Part shown: positions 58,079 to 64,000 of the stretch, piece by piece | Layout: the number at the start of each line of letters is the position of its first letter | Numbering within the stretch: position 1 is the stretch's first letter | Origin: Liopterus haemorrhoidalis | Taxonomy: Eukaryota > Arthropoda > Insecta > Coleoptera > Dytiscidae | Direction of reading: 5' to 3' | DNA: 64,000 nt | Assembly (NCBI GenBank): GCA_963971575.1 | Contig: OZ020611.1 | Span: forward strand, 60,793,381-60,857,380 | Translations under genes and position numbers: made by a program | The notes under the pieces: model-generated | The model's input: the letters and a program-made list of their open reading frames with translations, nothing else | The model's database searches: none | What the model was told of the DNA's origin: nothing

Positions 58079-58921
58079 TCGGTAAAAATTGTAGCCAAAC
58101 GGCTAAACCTAGAGAGTTGAAATTTGGCATGCTTATACAACTCTTTGACCCGCACATAGGAAAAATACTAAAACATCTAAAAAACATACCCCCCTAAAAA
58201 TATAAACAAATATGTGCTCATCGAAAACAAAAATATTTTTTTTTAATTCTGAGTAGGGTATCAAATGAAAGCCCTTAGTACGTGGATTAACGATCAAATT
58301 TTTATTTTTGCAAAATAAATTATTTTGATGCGATTTTTGCCAAAAATGTGCAAAAAAATTTTTGTCCCACACCCTGTAGCCCAGATGGTTTAAACTAAAA
58401 ATCTAAAAAAATTCTAAGTAATGTATATTGGTGTGAACCGAAATAGTACAACAGGAATTTTTGATCAGATTATGTTTTTGGAAAATAACGCATTTTTTGT
58501 GGTATTTGGTTCACAAAGTACAAAAGTTATACCAATGTAAGACACTCACATCCATAGCGTGCGATAGCTACATGCGTTAAAGCGCTCTTAAACTGACTGG
58601 AAAACGAAGGGTTTCGAGTTCGAGTACGGAGTGAATTTTATTTTTTCTGTTTTTTTTTGCATTTTTATTATGTTGAAATTATTTTGTCAAAATTCTAGTT
58701 ATATTTTGACAAATGTTGTATTTAATTTTTATGAGCGTAAATTTAATAACCAGTCTTATTATATGATTAACAGACGATAAATTATTTTAAAAATATCGTT
58801 CATTTTGCCGTGATTACTACAAAGTAAAATTTGTCCTACACACTCAGCATACCGCATTCACTTATTATATACCTGCGAAACCCTGAAATGTGTGAATATT
58901 CACACTTCACATCAATTTTTT
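57969..58921 (+). mobile_element. HINE/DINE-1-like element, copy 2
   Basis: Same ends as copy 1: TTTTTAGGGTTTTGTAGGTA, a (GTCT)n run at 58018-58077, CGGTAAAAATTGTAGCCAAA, then the core with AATGTATATTGGTGTGAACC. The right subterminal repeat TACCTGCGAAACCC and 3' palindrome GTGTGAATATTCACAC close it. A tRNA-like segment lies at about 58553-58632. It is shorter than copy 1 mainly in the microsatellite and near the 3' part. Confidence 0.8.
58553..58632 (+). other. Degenerate tRNA-like segment in HINE copy 2
   Basis: Occupies the same place as 7786-7864 of copy 1. B-box-like GGTTTCGAGTTCGAGTA is visible; the A box is weak (GATAGCTACATGCG). Confidence 0.4.
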
Positions 58922-59109
58922 AAATACGTATACAATAACATATTGACAGCAATTGTGGTATTTGGAAAGACATAATTTCCGTCACAAAAATTGTATGTAA
59001 AAATTCTTATAGCCTCCTTCCTTTAGTCTTTTTATTCAATGGTATAAACTAATGCTTCCAATAGTTATAACTCTGCTTATCCGAGGATTTTAAAAACGTC
59101 CCTTACCTT

Positions 59110-59400
59110 ATAATTTCCATACTATCACCGGGATTCGAACCTGAGCTCCTTTGATCTAGTAGTTAGCGCGACAACACTCTGACCTTCACACAACGGTGAA
59201 CTACTACTATCATCATCTTCAGCACATAAACGTCCCACAGTAGTCTCACCGAGCCGTAGTTTTCACTATCGTATTGCTAATTTTATGTTGGGCACGAGCC
59301 TTTCACTCCGAAGAGTTAAGTTTCAGGTCTACAACTCCCACCGTAACCTAATCCGGGTTGGGAGCGGTGATATATTTATGATATGATGCCTTTTTTTATT
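59110..59400 (-). repeat. tRNA-derived SINE-like sequence
   Basis: The minus strand has GGTTCGAATCCCGGTG (B box, complement of 59115-59130) at the end of a tRNA-like head. The plus strand continues ATCATCTTCAGCACATAAACGTCCC, a motif of common dispersed insect repeats. Confidence 0.5.
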
Positions 59401-59540
59401 TTTATTTATTTTTTATTAATTTAAATGAGGTTGAGGTGATAAGGACAAATACAAATATCTATGCCCTGGCCGGAATTCGAACCCGGGACCTTTAGCACGA
59501 GAAGCTGGGTCGCTACCACTGCGCTACTGAGGTCGGCAAC
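59390..59540 (-). repeat. tRNA-derived SINE
   Basis: Minus strand from 59537: CCTCAGTAGCGCAGTGGTAG (A box) and GGGTTCGAATTCCGG (B box) about 35 nt later, then an unrelated body ending in an A/T-rich tail near 59395. Strong Pol III boxes, but no intact tRNA fold. Confidence 0.65.
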
Positions 59541-59660
59541 TATTCTTTGAAAACATCTAAATTACTCTTAAATAACTAACTGAATAATTAAATCAGGTTA
59601 AATTTTAAGTAACTTTGAAATATGTAATTAAATAAGAAATTATATTTTTGTTAATAAAAA

Positions 59661-60334
59661 CTTAAATGTTTATTGCTCACTGAACAGATCAAAGAATTTC
59701 CTTACCAGAATATTTACTCGTTATTTATAAAATGTCAAGAGAAAAACATTTCCGTTCAAAATCCAAAAATTTATTCAATTACCCGGAAAAGTTATAACCT
59801 TGAGATATGTTCAGATGAAGGCAATTTTCACTGGAATTCTTCCGAGGACACTCTCATATGTCGCATTTCTATAAATTCGATACTTACAGTGATTTGACTG
59901 TGATACCCTGGAGAAACCAATCAAATATATCAAATGGTGAAGCTGCGCCCGCCGATAAGAGATGTCAGAGTTTACATTATATACAACCTCATAAAAAGAG
60001 ATTAAACCGAATACCGATATATGTATCACAACGTTTTTAGAATCAACCATTTTTCGGGAATATCTTTAAAAGTACTATAAATAACAACGTCAAAATAGAT
60101 ACAAGTACAAATTTTTTGGAATGTTTGCAGGATTATAAAGAAATCCTATCTATCTTCTTGGGCAATCAAACCTTACAATGGAATGCATTTGGGACTACAG
60201 GCTATTTCAAACGTATAAGCGGAACTAAATGGGAATTTCGTTCTTTTAGTTTGTCACGAGAAAGGGACCTGGCTTGGGTTATTTCGTGTTTGACGTTGGT
60301 ATATGAAAATTATGAAAAAACAGTGAAATCATAG
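59661..60334 (+). pseudogene. Unidentified broken gene, about 220 codons
   Basis: Three stretches read as one protein. LLTEQIKEFPYQNIYSLFIK to SDEGNFHWNSSEDTLI (59673-59850) is followed, after one frameshift, by FYKFDTYSDLTVIPWRNQSN and PADKRCQSLHYIQPHKKRLN. After an in-frame TAG at 60038 it continues NQPFFGNIFKSTINNN to WEFRSFSLSRERDLAWVISC, ending at TAG 60332. Codon use and composition look like a real protein, and no transposon motif is visible. I do not recognise the family. A host gene fragment or a captured viral gene are both possible. Confidence 0.55.
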
Positions 60335-60484
60335 AAACGAATGACATTTATTAAAAATTTGAATTCATTTTCACACATTTTGAAGACAAGAAAAAAAATA
60401 ATAAATAGGAAATTTTTATTAAGAATGACAAACAATTAATATGCAATGAAAAGGACATTTTATAATGACAATCAATTTAATCTA

Positions 60485-60602
60485 GAATTTGCAATGTGAG
60501 TATGATTTACAAAGCTTAAACAAAATGACCAAAAGTCCGAATTAAAAGATAAAAATTACTAGAATTCAAAATCTAGGTCCGCCTGAACGTTTGAAATAGC
60601 CT
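60485..60602. repeat. Diverged copy of the 8901-9076 MITE
   Basis: TTACTAGAATTCAAAATCTA followed by GTCCGCCTGAACGTTTGAAATAG matches the right half of the MITE nested in the hAT at 8.6 kb. Confidence 0.5.
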
Positions 60603-60896
60603 ATACATTTAGATATCCGTCTAACCTGGAGCCACCAGATCAACATCAAATTGCAACAAATATACACCAGACTTCGTCAACTATATTAATTCGAAAATCC
60701 GCCATTAAAACAAAGTGTGCACTCTTATTGAATAAATCTCTCAAAAAACCTTTAGTACGATACGGCTGTGAAGTGTGGGGAAATACTTCTACTAATTTAA
60801 ACAAAGTGCATGTGCTCCAAAATAAAATCCTAAGAATTAGTGTTAGTGTCCCTTGGTTTATTAGAAACGAACAATTGCATAATGAACTCAGAACAG

Positions 60897-60905
<9 letters not shown>
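60603..60905 (+). pseudogene. Jockey-like LINE RT C-terminal scrap
   Basis: Pieces are YLDIRLTWSHQINIKLQQIY, then LLNKSLKKPLVRYGCEVWGN and VHVLQNKILRISVSVPWFIR. They match the 'LD.RLTW..HI..K..Q' and 'Y..ls+P.W.YG...WG...N....Q..Q.K.LR.I..APW..RN' regions of Jockey elements. One frameshift; cut on the right by (TA)n. Confidence 0.75.

Positions 60906-60964
<59 letters not shown>
60902..60964. repeat. (TA)n microsatellite
   Basis: About 31 TA units directly after the Jockey scrap. Confidence 0.95.
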
Positions 60965-60965
<1 letters not shown>

Positions 60966-60970
<5 letters not shown>

Positions 60971-61660
60971 TTCACTTTCAAGTTGACGTGAAATTACAAA
61001 TTCTCTGCTAAGTTTTAGAAAAATAGGACAGGGCACCGATAGTAATATGTATTTAACTAAAAGGCGTGTTTGTTTATAAAAAGATTTATATATTTATAAA
61101 AGAAACCCTCACATTAAAATGTAAATTGGACCAGACGATAAGTAACTATAAAAGAAACTTTAAATTATTATTATATATTCATTAATTCCATGTGTGCCCA
61201 TTTGGTAAATTGTAATCTTGAACTTCAGATTAGTTCAGGACGTAAAAATTCGTGCAAAGTTAGTTCGCATGTTTTGATGCGTGTAATTTTAAAGGTAAGT
61301 GGAATAAAAATTACAGGTCTCCGCAGTGCGGACTGTTACGAATTGTACTTTCACTAAAAGCCCGCATCCTAGTGCGTTAAAAAGGTGATTTAGTTAAATT
61401 TATTGGTGAGTATATCCATGTTAACAATCTGCTTACCATGTGTCTTTGCTATTATATGAAATGCCAGCTGGACTTTTTTGGCCATTACATTTATTTGTGC
61501 CATGTATGCAATTTTACTGGGATATAAATAAAATGTGTTTTATTTGCTTTAATTCTTTTTATATCCTACAACCAAAATGCTCTTTAGAAAATAGGATAAA
61601 TAAAATGTATTCCGCTATCTGTGATGCAGTATCCTTTTTTATGGATTTCTATCTTTATAA
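60966..61660. other. No recognised feature
   Basis: AT-rich, with a short frame at 61440-61660 that has hydrophobic stretches but no family signature. Confidence 0.4.
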
Positions 61661-61663
61661 CAG

Positions 61664-61920
61664 GGACGGTCGTGGCTCAGTGTGTGGACTACTGAGCGGA
61701 GGGCCAGACTTCATTCCCCGGTTTCAGCAAAAACACTCCCTCGGAAGGCATAGGGCAACCACCGAGGTAAAAGTTCTAGTAATGTTTCCCCAAAAATACT
61801 TAGTGGTTTGGATTCCACGATGGTAAATTGAAGGTCTCATACAATTGTATTGCACAGGCAACACACACAACACAACTGTATGCGGGGAAATAACCTACGC
61901 TCGGAACACCTAGTTGGCAG
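61664..61920 (+). repeat. tRNA-derived SINE-like sequence
   Basis: GTCGTGGCTCAGTGTGTGG resembles an A box, and GACTTCATTCCCCGG about 30 nt later a decayed B box. A GC-richer body with TCGGAAGGCATAGGGCAACC follows. Confidence 0.5.
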
Positions 61921-62540
61921 TCTAAAGAAGAAATCTTTATAACTAAAATAAATTATGTTTAAAAACTTAATAAATATTAAATAGCTACTAATTGGAGAAC
62001 CACTCAGCCATTCAGAAAGTATCCTATTGGTAGCTACAAATTCTCTAAAAAATTTGATGTTTAGATTGTTTCAACTGTTTGGCAAATATCTCGTGAAATG
62101 GTGGTCTTTATGGTGTGCATAAAAAGAGCACTATGCTAGACAGTGACAGTTATAGAGAACAGTTAAAGAAACAAGTATCAGTTCAAATGTGAACTATTTT
62201 TTTAACCTTGAACCTGAAATGGAACGCCTAAAAGTCACAGTCGCTGGATATTGAGATCATCGCTCAATCAATGGGTGCGTTTTGTTGTGCCAATTCTAGT
62301 TTCGGTTTAATCCGAATACGCGTTTTGTTGGGACAATATTCTCATTCTGTTCATTTTACTCATTCGATGATTTGAGGTCGAACGACTGGAATAAATAAGA
62401 GTGGTTGGGATGAAAAGTAATATTTGAATGCAGTTGTTTTTATTTGGTTTTTAAATGTATTAGAATTAATCTTGGTTATTACTGCTTCAAAATAATTTTC
62501 ACTTTTAGGTATTTTCTCATTTTGTGTCTTAAAATAGATA
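61921..62540. other. No recognised feature
   Basis: No frame or repeat that I can support. Confidence 0.4.
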
Positions 62541-63401
62541 TACGAGGTGTGTAAATTAAGTAACCGAACTAATTTTTTAATTTTTTTTTTTATTCGAATA
62601 GAATTACAATTCAATATTATCTGCCTCAAAATAATTTCCTTGGGAAGCCACATAGCGCTGGAGACTGCTCTTCCAATCCTCATAGCAGTGCTGGAACTCG
62701 GATACTGGAATAGCCTTCAGCTGATCGGTCAAAATGACTTCCCTTGAGGTGATTTTTCAATCTTGGGAAGAGAAAAAATTCATAAGGCCACAAGTCAGGC
62801 GAATAAGGAAGCTGAGGAGCCACAGGTATGTTTTTACTGGCCAAAAACTCCTGGTCCTGTGAAAGGTTTTTTGGAAACATTTTTGCGCAGATTTTTCTCA
62901 TCCCTAATTCATTGGTCAAAATCTGATGAATGGTAGTGTGAGTCAAATTCAAATTTTTCCCCGATCAGAACTGTCAACCGACGATCTGAACGCACAAGAT
63001 CTCGGATTCTGTCAACATTTTCATCGGTTCTTGAAGATGAAGGCCTTCCGCTGCGTCCTTGAAAAATACCACCGCAAAACCTGGGTCCTTGACAAAACAC
63101 TGTCTCCGTAGGCCTGCTGAAGTTTTGCAAAAGTTTCCGTTGCACTGTGCCCAAATCTGAAGCAAAACCTGATAACACACCGTTGTTCGAAATGAATGCC
63201 ATTCATTTTTAGAACGCACTAGAAAAAACTGTGTCACGAAAAAAAAAATCGCTACGGACAACAAAATTACTCTATTGAGTTCAAACTTGTACTGAAGGCG
63301 TATCACATGTTCACCTGCTGCCCTTCTAAGTCTCGCGTCCCAAATATTGCCAGATCAAACGCTATGTTGTCAGTCCGGTTACTTAATTTACACACCTTGT
63401 A
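62541..63401 (-). mobile_element. mariner-type element, internally deleted
   Basis: Inverted ends TACGAGGTGTGTAAATTAAG and complement (TACAAGGTGTGTAAATTAAG), continuing into TAACCG, lie between TA dinucleotides (62539-62540, 63402-63403). The 861-bp length is short for an autonomous mariner. Confidence 0.85.
62680..63220 (-). pseudogene. mariner-like transposase remnant
   Basis: On the minus strand in three frames: NGIHFEQRCVIRFCFRFGHS, then ATETFAKLQQAYGDSVLSRT (first HTH), SGRPSSSRTDENVDRIRDLV, LTHTTIHQILTNELGMRKIC (second HTH) and PKNLSQDQEFLASKNIPVAP. YSPDLWPYEFFLFPRLKNHL follows. The catalytic core between the second HTH and the third acidic motif is deleted. Confidence 0.8.
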
Positions 63402-63539
63402 TAACTGTATGATTTTAATATAGTACTGTTAAATCTAAACTAAAAATCAGCTGTGGCCACCACAGGACATTCTAGCAGCAGAGTAGAAATAGCCTAATAT
63501 TTTCTAACAGAGATATTATTTATCATGACCATGGTAACG

Positions 63540-64000
63540 TTACATATACATAAGTATGAAAAAATTGAGCCTTGGAAAAAAATTTGAAAAACTTTACAAA
63601 AATTATTCGAAATTTTTCGTTTTATCAAAAAACGTCTCAAATAAAAGTTCTTAATTATTGTTTTTATAGCAACTTTTGTTCGAAATATTTTTCTGTTTAT
63701 TCACTAAAATATTTACAAACATCTTAAAATCGACACGAGTAAACTCCGATTTTTACCAAAAGTTAATCAACTTGTGCCATTGATGGCAAAAGCTTAAATA
63801 TGAAGTTTCATAAAAATCCTTCCAGACGAATTTGCTCTGCACGTGTACACAGACAGTCGGACAGATGGACAGACAGACGGACAGACAGACAGACGGACGG
63901 ACAGACAGACCGACAGACATCATGCTAAAAATAGTCAAAACGTTATGTAGAGACCTCAATTCGTGGAGAACCATCGAAATCTCGAAATGTCAAAATCGGT
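63540..64000. repeat. Dispersed repeat with (GACA)n run
   Basis: AATATGAAGTTTCATAAAAATCCTTCCAGACG followed by an ACAGACAGACGGACAG-type run (63848-63921) is typical of a dispersed insect repeat that ends in such a microsatellite. The window ends inside it, and it is not clearly the same family as the HINE copies. Confidence 0.5.

Noticed and set aside
60646..61036. YIYI repeat proteins
   Set aside because: Translation of the (TA)n run.
62360..62683. Minus-strand frame of about 107 codons next to the mariner
   Set aside because: Lys/Ile/Asn-rich, no motif, and it runs across the mariner end.

Overview
The window is AT-rich eukaryotic DNA, most likely from a repeat-rich insect genome. The evidence is the repeat content: CR1/Jockey-like, R4/Dong-like and RNase H-bearing LINEs, mariner, pogo/Tigger, PIF/Harbinger and hAT DNA transposons, DINE-1-like (GTCT)n elements, and a small gypsy-type LTR element with an env remnant. 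I cannot name the order or species. I found no convincing intact host gene; nearly all recognisable coding sequence belongs to transposable elements. The one exception is an unidentified broken gene at 59.7-60.3 kb.

Layout. 0-1 kb: 3' end of a LINE cut by the window edge. 4.2-9.9 kb: one decayed LINE carrying three insertions, namely a MITE, a DINE-1/HINE-like element and a hAT element. 11.4-14.0 kb: a mariner split by a hAT element with an 8-bp target duplication. 14.0-22.7 kb: foldback and duplicated sequence with a hexanucleotide array and a 4.1-kb inverted PIF/Harbinger dimer whose empty site is preserved nearby. 22.7-25.4 kb: a nearly complete pogo/Tigger element with an open transposase frame ending in a PHD-type finger. 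29.0-39.1 kb: two R4/Dong-like elements head to tail in (TAA)n. The second is split by an almost intact CR1-like LINE with SAP and SGNH domains in ORF1 and EN plus RT in ORF2. 39.5-43.8 kb: LINE scraps and a TA-flanked MITE. 44.2-45.5 kb: a degenerate 12-bp minisatellite. 46.5-47.9 kb: an internally deleted Tc1/mariner-like element. 48.5-50.3 kb: a LINE RT frame that is still open. 51.8-55.2 kb: foldback and hAT-type elements. 55.7-56.6 kb: an 882-bp LTR element. 56.8-57.8 kb: a Mos1-like mariner with an altered catalytic motif. 58-64 kb: a second HINE-like copy, tRNA-related SINE heads, the unknown pseudogene, a Jockey scrap, a (TA)n run and another deleted mariner.

The genes do not form a host pathway. 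What the window records is an insertion history. Several insertions can be ordered because target duplications, interrupted reading frames or paralogous empty sites survive. The strongest cases are the Harbinger dimer (TAA), the CR1 element in R4 (GCGCATAAT), the hAT at 52 kb (TATGCGAG), the hAT in mariner (CATTACCC/CATTGCCC) and the LTR element (CGGT). All family names rest on motifs and structure read by eye; no database search was run.
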